From Costus lasius (lineage: Eukaryota > Streptophyta > Magnoliopsida > Zingiberales > Costaceae), in NCBI GenBank assembly GCA_027563935.2, contig CM050446.2, positions 29,825,501-29,889,500 on the forward strand: a stretch of 64,000 bases of DNA, read 5' to 3'. Below, piece by piece: positions 40,813 to 51,152 of this stretch. The translations under genes were made by a program, and so were the position numbers. Position 1 is the first letter of the stretch, and each line of letters begins with the position of its first letter. The notes below the pieces were generated by a model that did no database searches, was not told the DNA's origin, and saw only the letters and a program-made list of their open reading frames with translations.

Positions 40813-41298
40813 TTGTTTGCTTTTCAGGAACTAAAGAAGGCCCTAATATCAGCACCTATCATGCAGCCACCTGACTGGGAGTTACCTTTTGAGCTCATGT
40901 GTGATGCCAGTGACTTTGCTGTAGGAGCAGTTCTTGGACAAAGAAAGGAAAAGAAGCCTTATGTGATCTACTATGCTAGTAAAGCTTTGGATGAGACACA
41001 GAAGAATTACACCACCACTGAGAAGGAACTGTTAGCTATAGTTTTTGCATTTGATAAATTCAGACCTTATTTGATAAATTCAAAAGTTGTGGTGTACACT
41101 AATCATGCAGCGATTAAGTATTTGATGCAGAAAAAAGATAGTAAACCACGCCTGCTTAGATGGATTTTGCATCTACAAGAATTTGACCTGGAGATCAAGG
41201 ACAAGAAAGGAACTGAAAATATTGTTGCAAATCATCTTTCAAGGTTAATTGTAGAAAATGATAAAGGTGATATCAACGATTCCTTTCCTGAGGAATAG
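40813..41298 (+). pseudogene. Gyp3 RNase H and integrase tether
   Basis: Contains [40 protein letters not shown] and [13 protein letters not shown]. The VYTDH motif of Gyp1 reads VYTNH here, so a conserved RNase H aspartate is lost. The tether words [20 protein letters not shown] and [12 protein letters not shown] follow before a TAG at 41298. Confidence 0.88.
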
Positions 41299-41676
41299 CT
41301 TTTGAGGATTGATCAAGTTAAGACCCCTTGGCATGCAGACATAGTGAACTATCTTCTTGCTAATATCTTTCTTATTGATTTGAGCTATCAAGGCAAGAAA
41401 AGATTTTTATCTAATGTCAAGCACTATTTTTGGGATAAGCCTTATGTGTTTAGGAGATGTGCAGATGGCATATTTAGGAGATGTATCCCTGAAGAGGAAA
41501 TCAGAGATATACTATTACAGTGTCATGGATCACCATATGGAGGGCATGCTAGTACTGAGAAGACTATTTTAAGGTATTACAATCTGGATTTTATTGGCCC
41601 ACTTTATTTAAGGATGCAAGGAATTTTATACTGTCCTGTGATAGTTGTTAGAGATGCCATTATCCACAATACATGA
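41299..41676 (+). pseudogene. Gyp3 integrase zinc domain
   Basis: Reads WHADIVNYLLANIF, KHYFWDKPYVFRRCADGIFR, CHGSPYGGHAST and ILYCPVIVV. The H-H half of the zinc domain is present. The CxxC half is reduced, reading YCPV where the family has CDRCQR. Confidence 0.82.
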
Positions 41677-42609
41677 AGTTGAAATATTTGATGTTTGGGG
41701 TATTGATTTCATGGGACCGTTCCATCGTCTGGAGGTAACAAGTATATACTCGTGATGGTAGACTATGTATCCAAGTGGGTAGAAGCCATTGCTTCTCCTA
41801 CTAATGATTCTAGGGTTGTGGTGAAATTATTTAAAAGGATTATCTTTCAACAATTTGGAATCCCATAGGTTGTAATTAGTGATGGAGGCTCCCACATTAT
41901 TCAACATAGATTTTCAGCTTTGCTTAGAAAATATGGGGTGAATCACAGAGTTATAACACCTTACCATCCCCAAACAAGTTGACAAGTGCAGATATCAAAC
42001 AGAGAAATTAAAGGGATATTGAAAAAAACTGTGTCAAGAACAAGGAAGGATTGGGCTTTCAAACCTGATGATGCACTTTGGGCATACCAGACTGCTTTCA
42101 AAACACCGATAGGTATGTCTCCTTTTCAATTGATTTTTGGTAAATCATGTGACCTTCCTGTAGAGCTCGAGCACAAGGCGTTCTGGGCGATCAAGGCATT
42201 GAATTTTGACTTGAAGAGCGCGAGTGAAAAATGAAAGTTACAACTGAACGAGCTCGATGAGATTAGACACAGTGCTTATGAAAACGCAAAGATCTATAAG
42301 GAGAGGACTAAGAGGTGGCATGATCGACACATACTCAAAAAGGAATTCCAACCAGGTGACTTCTTTCTTTTGTTTAATTCTAGGTTGAGGCTCTTTCCCG
42401 GTAAACATAAATCTCGATGATCTGGACCTTTTCAGGTCAAGAAGACCTATCCATATGGAGCCGTTGATATATGGAGTGAGGAGAAGGGAGCATTCAAAGT
42501 TAATGGACAGAGGTTGAAACACTACTACCATGAAGAGCAAATTGAAGGAGGAGAGAATTTTCTACTTGATGAACCACGAGCAAATCTGAGTACAGAATGG
42601 TTAAGCTAA
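41677..42609 (+). pseudogene. Gyp3 integrase core and C-terminal domain
   Basis: Translated in pieces: [12 protein letters not shown] with the first aspartate, [28 protein letters not shown] with the second, and [12 protein letters not shown] with the glutamate, so the D,D35E triad is visible. In-frame stops occur at 41866-41868 (IP-VVISD) and 41980-41982 (TS-QVQ), plus one after SASEK. The C-terminal part reads [20 protein letters not shown], then [12 protein letters not shown], and ends NLSTEWLS. This complete core defines the deletion in Gyp1. Confidence 0.88.
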
Positions 42610-43592
42610 TGACTATTAAATTAGCGCTTCTTAGGAGGCAACCCAAGCACTTTTTCCTTTGTTTTTGGTTTATTTTTATCTCAATTTGTTTTGTTTAGGG
42701 TTAATTTTTCTTTTTCCCATTTTTAGATACATTTTTCAGTAATTTTCATGAATTTTTACAAATTACGGCACTACAGTAATTGTTATTACGGTGCCGTAAT
42801 TCATGTTGATTTTTTACAAAAAAATTACGTGGATTACGACACTACCATGGAAAATTTCACGGTACCGTAATTTTTGTCAATTTTCATACCGTGGCGATTT
42901 TCATGGTACCATATTTTCGGGAGATTTCAACCAGAGAATTTTTGAAGATTACAGCAGTGCCGTGGCGTTTTTCACGGTACCGTAAAAATGGGTCATTTTC
43001 TTGCCGAAACTTTTGGGATTTTCGAACGAAATACAACACTACCGTAAACTCTTCACAGTACCATAATTTATAATTTTTTTCCTATCGAGAGTCTGCTGCC
43101 ATTTTACGGCACTACCGTAAACCCTTTACGGTGCCGTAATCTTTTCGACCCCACGCTTTTCACGTGCCGTATTTAGGGTTCGGCGCTGTGTTTTTAGGGT
43201 TCTTTCACCCGATTTCGTGCCAACCTCTCATGTTTTTCTTGATTCTTTGCTTTCCTAACCCTCTTGTGACCTTTCCTAGTGATTTCCAACCGATTTCTAC
43301 CAAAGATTTGAGAGATTTCGAGCTCGATCGAGCTCGCCAGCTGCTTTTCCACCACTGTTTTCGCCCCTTTCATTTTCTTTCGTTCGAGCGTCGATCAAGC
43401 CGCTTCCAGCTCCAAATGGCTTAAAAGGAGGTAGAGGATCATCTCCCAAGTTGTTTTGAAGCTCGATTTCAACCCAAAAAGTCGGATTCGAAGCTTGAAT
43501 CCAGCCCTATTTTCAGCCCTATTCGCATCTTTCGGTAACACTTCTATTTCCAATTTTCTTCAGTCATTTTTGCTGCTTTTGCTTCCATTTCC
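42610..43592 (+). other. Gyp3 spacer between pol and post-pol ORF
   Basis: Begins with the conserved phrase TTAGCGCTTCTTAGGAGGCAA, shared with Gyp1 and Gyp4, followed by an AT-rich stretch, a palindrome array (42760-43175) and about 400 bases with a pyrimidine bias. No coding is seen. Its organisation (palindrome array, then several hundred bases, then ATG) resembles the LTR-gag arrangement. Confidence 0.7.
42760..43175. repeat. Palindrome array upstream of Gyp3 post-pol ORF
   Basis: At least ten units such as ATTACGGCACTACAGTAATT, TTACGGTGCCGTAAT, TTCACGGTACCGTAATTTTT and TTACGGCACTACCGTAAACC. The motif is the same as in the LTRs, but it lies inside the element between pol and the next ORF. 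Confidence 0.8.
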
Positions 43593-44157
43593 ATGTCACC
43601 GGTCAAGAGGATGGTTTCAAAGAGAAAAGGGAAAGCCCCAGCTGAAACTCCAATGCCTCCACCAAACCCTTTCGGGATTATTTTCCAATATAAGGCTCAA
43701 GAATAGCGATACAACCTACTACTTACCCGATGCGTTGTGAAGATAAAAGGATGATGTGTTATGGATGTTTGACAAGATGGCTTTGAGACAAATTTTTGAC
43801 ATGACACCTCAAACCTATCTACCTATTGTTTTGGAGTTTCTTAGCAGTTTAGAGGTAGATTGGGATGAGTATGTGGATCATTTAGCTGAGAGAGAAATCA
43901 GATTCAGAATGGCAAATGAAGATAGGAAGCTCTCATTCAAAGAAATTCGACGCATATTCCATCTTCCACAGAGGGGGCGCACCGAGCCACCAATTGGGTT
44001 TATTGAGAATATTTTTTGGACTCAAATCACGTCAGAAACACAATTTTCACCATTAGTAGCGAGGGCCTCAAGTATCTTGAACCCATGCATCAGATATGCC
44101 CACCGCGTCCTTGCACACACCATATTCCGGCACGGAGATAGCGACGGTATGGTTCAT
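43593..44157 (+). pseudogene. Gyp3 post-pol ORF, first part
   Basis: ATG at 43593 gives MSPVKRMVSKRKGKAPAETP, NPFGIIFQYKAQE, with stops soon after. From 43756 the frame is open: DMTPQTYLPIVLEFLSSLEV, REIRFRMANEDRKLSFKEIR, EPPIGFIENIFWTQITSETQ, NPCIRYAHRVLAHTIF and GDSDGMV. It is then cut by Gyp4 and resumes at 54598. The position after pol is that of the env-like ORF of Athila/Calypso elements, but no signal peptide or membrane segment is visible. The sequence is closer to the plant transposon-associated ORFs of Athila elements. Function unknown. Confidence 0.8.
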
Positions 44158-46090
44158 TGTTGTATCCCAACAAATGGCTAGACAGAAACTAAGTTCTGGC
44201 GTTGCCGCCAAAGACTTGTTATGTCCAAAAACCTGATTTGTCCGCAAGTGCACGGATACTCGAAGTAGTAAAAAATATCGATCCCATAGCGACCTTGTTT
44301 GTCAAGTACTGAATAATTGAGTTCTTACGATCTAGGCAATCGAAACTATGCAGGTGAATTATTGAAAGCTAACGAAAATACCATAGAGAGACATTGGGAC
44401 TAGGGTTTCATCCACTTTGATTTCTATGACTAGATATGAATAGTAATTCATCAGTCTAATTTTATCATGATAAAGACATAATATACTTCATAAAAGGATT
44501 ATCTCACTTTTGTGCAGACAACCATCCAGGGATCGATCCTCGCTTTCACGCAAGATCTATCCCAAGCTGAAAATAAGTAAATCATCCATCGAAGAACTCA
44601 AGGATCACTTTCATGCATCCGAATTCTAAGTGGATCATCTCGAGTGGAATCTCAAGGATCACTTTCATGCATCCGAGTCTCAACACAAGTTGTACATATG
44701 GTTTTCCAACATTCCGATCCTTGCTTTCGCACAAGATCTTCTCATTTGAAAAAATAACTCAATCCTAGATTCTTTTTATCGAACATGGCAATTATTATTC
44801 TAAAATTAAAAAATAAGAACTAACCTAATTTCTTACAGTGAGTTCCTATTATCCAATTTTAGGATTCCAAGTTCTCAAGCAAGTCACTTTTCAGTCTATT
44901 GCGAAAATTCTAGAATCATGCTTGATAATAAGAAAACTATGGAGAATCATAGAGAAATCTATCACATAAGTAGAATTATCATAATAAAATTATTCTAGCG
45001 AAAATAAAAGTTATCTAGTCATTAAGAAATCAAAGGGAATTACTCCCCCATCTCCCACAAAAGGTTTAAGCTAGCATGGAGAAAAGATAACAATAAACCA
45101 TAGTTTCTAGCGATCGAAAATAAAAAAAAAGGGGAAGAACGAATAACCACACGGCAGTAATGAAAATTACAGCCGTAATAATCAAGCGTGAACAGTGCTG
45201 GTGCTGGGTTCTTTATCGATTTCTCCACCGATTGAGATCTTTTCGCGTTGAAACTTCTGGGGTATGTTCTCTGGCTCCAGGCGAAGCTTCCCTTCAAATT
45301 TCACTGCCGGAGATGCGTTGTACGCTACCCGGCGGCGAAACCTATGTCGGCGGCGTGAAAGTCGATTTCTCCTTCGTTAGAGGATGAAAATTAGGGCTTT
45401 TTGGTGTCTCCTTCTTTGTCTCGTCGAAAGCTCCCTTTTTGCTTCGTACAGCTTTAGATTTAATGGCCTGGATCGTCCGCAACCGATCCCGCAAAAATCG
45501 GACTAAAATTTTACTGTGAAAATCGCGTCTCCAGTTTGTAATTACGGCCGTCAAAATCGCGTCTCCAGCTTTTTGCTTCTTTCAGTCGGGTTCTCGGGTG
45601 GAAATCTATTAGGAATTACGATACCGTGAAATCCTTTACGGCGGTGCCGTATTTTTAGCCAAAGTTTCTAGTCGGAAAGCGCTCCAAATTACGGCCCGTG
45701 AAAATCCTTATGGTTGTGCCGTAATTTCCGAAAATCTTTCTCGATGAAAAATTCCCAAATTACGGCAGTGCTATGATATTACGGAAGCCGTCAAAATTAT
45801 GGTACCGTAATATAGATTATGGCCCTACCGTAATTTGGTCTGAAGCTCCAATCTTCATGAAATTTATCGTGTAATCTCCTCTTGATGGTGGGAACTCATC
45901 CATGCATATGTATTGCTTGAAAATGCCTAAAAATTGTGCCTTTGTGCCTGAAAATCATCAAAAACCAAAAAGATTGTAGATTCCACAGAATTTGATAAAA
46001 AAAAGCATAAAAATGAGCAAAGGTTCATGAATTTGACACAAAAAGAGATATGAAATGGCATGAAATTTACTATAAATTTCAGTGTCATCA
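44158..46090 (-). repeat. Gyp4 3' LTR
   Basis: Matches 52658-54597. In element orientation it starts TGATGACACTG at 46090 and ends GGGATACAACA at 44158. It holds a palindrome array at 45535-45840, with units also at 45150-45180, and the GCACGAAAGTGA-type repeats at about 44510-44735. Confidence 0.92.
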
Positions 46091-47284
46091 AACACATAAG
46101 GCTCAAACTTTGCTTGTCCTCAAGCAAAAATCAAAAATTGATTATAGGAAAAGATTTTCTCATGAAGAATAAATTTCTAAAATACAATCACTAATGAAAA
46201 ATTCCACCAATTGATTCATAAAATTTTAAATAGGCATATCATCTTTTGAATTAAATTCTCAAGATTCACAATTTAATTGAATAAAACTTTGCAACTCGTA
46301 TAAAGAAAGCAGAATTTCAGTCTCATGAATTCATCTAATCTTCAGTTTAAATCTATCATGCTTTTGTTTATAGGAATAAGATATCCAAAGTTTTCTTCCA
46401 CTTAGAATTTTTCTTTTTATTCTTTTTGTGTTTTTGATGGCTTGTACCCACATAGATACACACTTTTTATTTGGGACTTCAACTCTTGTCTTAGGTACCA
46501 CTGTCAATTTTACACAGTGCTAAGTAGAGGAGTCATTTTTTTTTCTTTCTCTTCATTTTTTTTTTCTTTTCAGACTTCAACCCATATCTTCGATACCACT
46601 GTCAATTTTGCACAATGCCAAGTAGGGGAGTCACTCACTATTTTTGGATCTTGGATTCCTTCTTCCCAACAAATAGTAAATAGACTAAACATCAATTAGA
46701 CTAATCAATTGGCATCAATTCAAAAGGTTATACTAATATGCTGATTTTATTCAAAAAGTAGCTTCACATTTAAATTAAATTCTTCAAACAATATATCCAT
46801 CTAAAATCTCATTCATCAATCAATGAAAAATTTCAAATGTAGATATGAATAAGAGAAATAAATTTGACATGATAGATCTAGTCCTAATCACAAGCATGAG
46901 TTCATTCATCATCAATAGAATCATACAAGTCATCAACAATAAATAGATCAAGGCCATAAATCAATCACATCAGTCAAAATTATACTTATCAATCATCAAA
47001 TTTTATCATCAAAAATATCAAAAACATCATCATGTGTAATACAACCATATCGAAATAGATCATCCATATCAAACTGTGATACTACAACCTCATCAAAGAT
47101 CAAAAATCAATACCATCATCATCATACAACCATATCGAATATAAAAATATAGGCATGTAAAGTAGAGTTGCAATGGCAGACACAACAAGTATGTATAGTT
47201 ATCCCTCTAATCAAATGAAACATCAGTAAGATAAAGAAAATAGAATGCAAAGAAATAAGGAAAAGGGATACTCACAAAACTCTA
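46091..47284 (-). other. Gyp4 3' non-coding region
   Basis: About 1.2 kb, AT-rich, no ORF, homologous to 140-1180 of Gyp1. It holds the perfect TTGCTTG/CAAGCAA inverted repeat at 46110-46127 near the LTR and two tandem-like copies of the phrase around ACTTCAACYC...TACCACTGTC (46480-46630). GTGAGTAT on the minus strand at 47268-47275, just after the ORF stop, matches a plant splice donor. Confidence 0.75.
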
Positions 47285-48698
47285 CTAATCCTTGCTGTCG
47301 GATCCTATCTCCTCAATGTCCTGAGCTGCCATGTCCATCGGATCAACATGTGGCTCTCCTTGGTGTCCTCCATAGTCTCCACCTCTCCTAGGATCCTGGA
47401 AGTCAAAACGCTCATATAAGTAATTCCCCCATCTCTTCCATATAGTTGCCGAGATGTTCCACACTATAGTGAAGGTGATGCATCGAGCCCTTCATCTGGC
47501 CCATGGTATCCATCATCCTCTCCATGCGATGTCCTTGATGATATATCTCAGTAGAGAGTGCCTGGAATCCTGGGTCAAAAGCACTAGACCATCCTCCAAT
47601 AGGTCTGTGGGAAGATCCAACAGTTGGGGTAGTAGGATCAGCAGGACGGTGAGATTGTGACTCCATACCATAAGGATCATCCCTTCCACCCCAAGTGGGT
47701 GGTGGTGGAACTGCACTCAGCAGTGGTGTGAAGACGGCCTCGGCGGTGCTTGGTGAAAGCTTCCAATTCGCTCATTCTTTCATAGTGGTTTTCTCTAGAT
47801 GGGGTAATGGTAGAGTAGGGGCATTTGGTCCAAGGACCAAACAAAAGACATCCCCTTCTCTAACTATCATTTTCATTGCCATGCAAGACTGAAGATCAAG
47901 TCCTGCATTCCCCCTTGCCACTTCAATCCCATATGGCTCAACATTAAGATATAGGGCTATAGGTGTTATCAGCCCTCCTATCACAATGGCACCCCTCTTT
48001 GCCCTAGCTACTTTATCCATGTGTTTCATCATAAAGAGAGCAGCATCCACAACTACTCCATTAAGCATCCCCCAAATAAGGTAGAGTTCAAACTGTCTTA
48101 CCAGGCCATCACTATCTCCTCTGCCAAAGACAGTGTGGGCAAGAACTCTATGCACAAACTTGATACAGGGATTTGTGATCTTTGAAGCTCTAGCAGACAC
48201 AACAGAAAAGTGAGTCTCATGGGTTATCTGGTTCCAAAACACATGTTCAATAAACCCAATTGGTATTTCTGTAAACCCTCCAGAACCCAAGTGAAATATA
48301 TATCTGACTTCTCTTATGGTTAGCTTTCTCTCAACATTAGCTAATCTGAATGTGATCTCTCCCCCAGCAGGTCCATCAGAAAACTCTCTCAGATCCACAT
48401 TTAAGCTACTTAGAAATTCCAATGTAAGTGGCAAATAGGTGTAAGGTGTCATTTCAAAAAATATTCTAGCCTTGACTTGTTCGAATGTCTACATCACATC
48501 CTTATAAAGCCCAAGTGCCTCTAAAGTCCTTCTATCAGCATATTTGGTGTTGATAACCCTTCTTTCCACTAATTGATTGTACCTCGACTCTTGAATTTCA
48601 TCCCTAAAAACAATGCCATAGGGATTTGGTGGTGTACAAGATGTGCCTAGTCCTTTTCCTCTCTTCTTTGAAACTACTTGTTTGATCTTAGGTGCCAC
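47285..48698 (-). pseudogene. Gyp4 post-pol ORF
   Basis: Begins MAPKIKQVVSKKRGKGLGTS and has SRYNQLVERRVINTKYADRR with LGLYKDVM. A TAG (tryptophan position) at about 48487 interrupts it, then the same frame continues MTPYTYLPLTLEFLSSLNVD, EIPIGFIEHVFWNQITHETH, LVRQFELYLIWGMLNGVVVD, and IEPYGIEVARGNA-like words to about 47772. After a frameshift the C-terminus reads RMERMMDTMGQMKGSMHHLH and YSVEHLGNYMEEMGE, a probable coiled coil, with an acidic tail ending near 47285. About 450 residues in all. The N-terminus is lysine- and arginine-rich. No membrane segment is seen. It resembles Athila-associated plant ORFs of unknown function. Confidence 0.8.
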
Positions 48699-49898
48699 GA
48701 GTGAACTTCAAGAATGAACTAAGCTGCAGCTCAAGATTGACAACACAATATAGCAAAGAATAGCAAAGATAGGACTCCAATAACACTTTCTACATGAATG
48801 TCAATACTCATCAAGCATAATAGGAATAAGAGGCAGTTAAAATCATGCTTAAACTTCAACATTTCAGTCAAAAATGAAAAGGGGCGAACATGAACAGTAA
48901 ATCTCAGCAAATCCAACTTGTTTGAGCTAAAATCTCTCATGGAAATTGGTAAAAAATTATAGAAATGGACAAGAACTGGTCGCCTATCATCTAAGAAGTA
49001 AATGGAAGCAAGAATCTCTGAACACGACCAAGATTCAAAGACAAACGATGAAAGGGGCAAAATATGCATGAAAACTCACCAAAATCAAGAAATCGGGCGA
49101 AAGAGTACTAGATCGGTGGCAATAACCGGAAAGGAATGGTTGCCGGCGTGCTCTGAAGTTCAGAGATGGTTGAGATTCGAAGGTCGGTGCTCGAACGAGT
49201 GAGAACGAGTGAGAAAACTCAAAACACGGCCCATAAAACCCTAAAAAACGGCACAAGAATTGTGTCTAAAAATAGAATTACGGCCATAATATGCATTATG
49301 GCAGTGCCGTAATCTGGTGAAATTGAAAAACACAGGCCATAACATAAATACGGTAGTACCGTAATTTGGCTCAAGCTCTCGGGTCGAAAAACACACATAA
49401 TTACGGTACCGTGAAAAAGCTTACGGTACCGCCGTAATTTTCAAAAAACTCTCGGGTCAATAACAGGTCAAATTATGGTGCCACAAAAATGGTTACGGCA
49501 GTGCCGTAAAAAGTTTCAAAATTTCAATTTTTTTCTTTTTTTTTGAAGGTAAATAAAAAAAATAACTCAAAAATACGGCACCGAAAATTTCTTTACGGCA
49601 GTGTCGTAAAAGCTAAAACACTCTCGGGAACATTTTGTACACAAAATACGGTACCGTGAAAATACTTATGACAGTGTCGTTTTCTCGTCACAACCTTCTG
49701 GTCAAGATTGACAGGAATTACGGTACCGTAATATGCATTACGGTAGTGCTGTAATTTGCTCCAAAACTTGCTTACCTACAAAAATAAAAGAAAAAAAAAT
49801 TAGTTCTAAGTGCAAACTAAGGAAAAAGTAAATAAAATAAAGCAAACTAAAATTAGAAAGCTTGGGTTGCCTCCCAATAAGCGCTAATTTAAAGGTCT
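48699..49898 (-). other. Gyp4 spacer between protease and post-pol ORF
   Basis: No coding. It includes a 500-base segment before the ORF start and the palindrome array at 49210-49760, then the phrase GCGCTTATTGGGAGGCAACC shared with the pol ends of Gyp1 and Gyp3. Confidence 0.7.
49210..49760. repeat. Palindrome array upstream of Gyp4 post-pol ORF
   Basis: About a dozen units, including a perfect 16-base palindrome ATTACGGTACCGTAAT at 49717-49732, and TTACGGTACCGCCGTAATTT, TTACGGCAGTGCCGTAAAA and TTATGACAGTGTCG. It is the longest such array in the window. Confidence 0.82.
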
Positions 49899-51152
49899 TT
49901 AGCTTGACCCCTTTGCACTCAGTTTTGGTTCTGATTTCCTCAATTTCCACTCTGATTTTTCTTTGATTTGAGCATCTCTTTCAATCACATAAGGCTTAGC
50001 CTTGAAACAGTGTCCAAATTTACTCAAGATCTTCTTTCCTTTATCAAACAATCTAAAGCCTCTTCTTCTTCTTCTCTTTTTCTTTTTCTTTTCAGAATTT
50101 TGATGTCCTTTCTCCTGTAATCCTTCATCAATATCCTCAGAAAAATTGTCAGTTCCAAAATTAGAGGATTCATAAAATAAATTACAAACATCATAAACAA
50201 CATCATCAAATATGTCAACACTACAACATGATCCAGAATATGATAGTTTATTCAAAGAATCAGCAAGATCAAATTCAATTACTTTTTCACAAATATCAAA
50301 AGTGATTTTTTTTCCTTTTTTAACATCTATATGTGCTCCAGTAGTAGCCAAAAAGGGTCTACCAAGAATTATGGGATTTTTATGATTTTCCTCCATGTCT
50401 AAAACTACAAAATCTACAGGTATGAAAAATCCCCCTACCTTGATCGGAACATTCTCTAGAATACCTATAGGAAACTTTATCGAGCTACCTGTGAGCTGTA
50501 AAGATATGGATGTGGGTTTAAGCTCTCCAATATCCAGCTTCTTGCAAATAGATAAAGACATTAGGCTTACACTGGCTCCTAAATCACATAAGGCTCGGTC
50601 AAAAGCCATGCTTCTAATTGAATAAGGTATAGAAAAACTACCTGGATCCTTCAGTTTTGGTGGCAATTTATTTTGAATGACAACACTACAATCCTCAGTT
50701 AAAGCCACATTACAAGTACGATAATCATCTAATTTTCTTTCATTGGATAAGATCTCTTTCAAAAATTTTGCATAAGATGACATTTGAGATATAGCTTCAG
50801 TAAAAGGAATATTAATGTAAAACTTTTTCAACACTTCAAGAAATTTGCCAATTTGTTTATCAAGTTTTGCTTGCACTAACCTTTGTGGAAAGGGTATAGG
50901 GTGGCCTATAAGGTGGAGGTAAATTGGATTTAAAATCATCTTTTTCACATGGCACATCCCCTTTTGGTTCATCACCCTTTGAGGTGGCAAATTAGCTTGG
51001 GTTTGCTCATGCTCAGAAGATTTTTCAAACTCTAATTCATCATCATCATCATCATTAGGCTCTTTTTCATTATTTACAACTTTCCCTTTGGGTTCTTCTA
51101 ATTGTTTCCCACTTCTAGTGATAATAGCATTACAGTGCTCCCTAGGGTTCAA
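49899..51152 (-). CDS. Gyp4 gag tail and aspartic protease, fused to pol terminus
   Basis: An intact 417-residue frame. It starts MNPREHCNAIITRSGKQLEE and has an acidic stretch (NDDDDDELEFEKS). Residues about 64-82 appear read out of frame between two compensating shifts, before HPIPFPQRLVQAKLDKQ. The protease active site is CDLGASVSLMSLS (about residue 188), followed by IILGRPFLATTGA. After the protease comes an unusual very basic run (EKKKKKRRRRRGFRLFDKGK, residues about 350-370), possibly a nuclear or nucleic-acid-binding signal, then SEPKLSAKGSS and stop. The last residues equal the integrase end of Gyp1, so a deletion has joined protease to the pol terminus in frame. Confidence 0.9.
   Translation of the reverse strand: MNPREHCNAIITRSGKQLEEPKGKVVNNEKEPNDDDDDELEFEKSSEHEQTQANLPPQRVMNQKGMCHVKKMILNPIYLHLIGHPIPFPQRLVQAKLDKQIGKFLEVLKKFYINIPFTEAISQMSSYAKFLKEILSNERKLDDYRTCNVALTEDCSVVIQNKLPPKLKDPGSFSIPYSIRSMAFDRALCDLGASVSLMSLSICKKLDIGELKPTSISLQLTGSSIKFPIGILENVPIKVGGFFIPVDFVVLDMEENHKNPIILGRPFLATTGAHIDVKKGKKITFDICEKVIEFDLADSLNKLSYSGSCCSVDIFDDVVYDVCNLFYESSNFGTDNFSEDIDEGLQEKGHQNSEKKKKKRRRRRGFRLFDKGKKILSKFGHCFKAKPYVIERDAQIKEKSEWKLRKSEPKLSAKGSS

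Noticed and set aside
43593..44157. Calling the post-pol ORF an envelope gene
   Set aside because: Position fits, but no signal peptide, membrane span or cleavage site can be seen in either copy.
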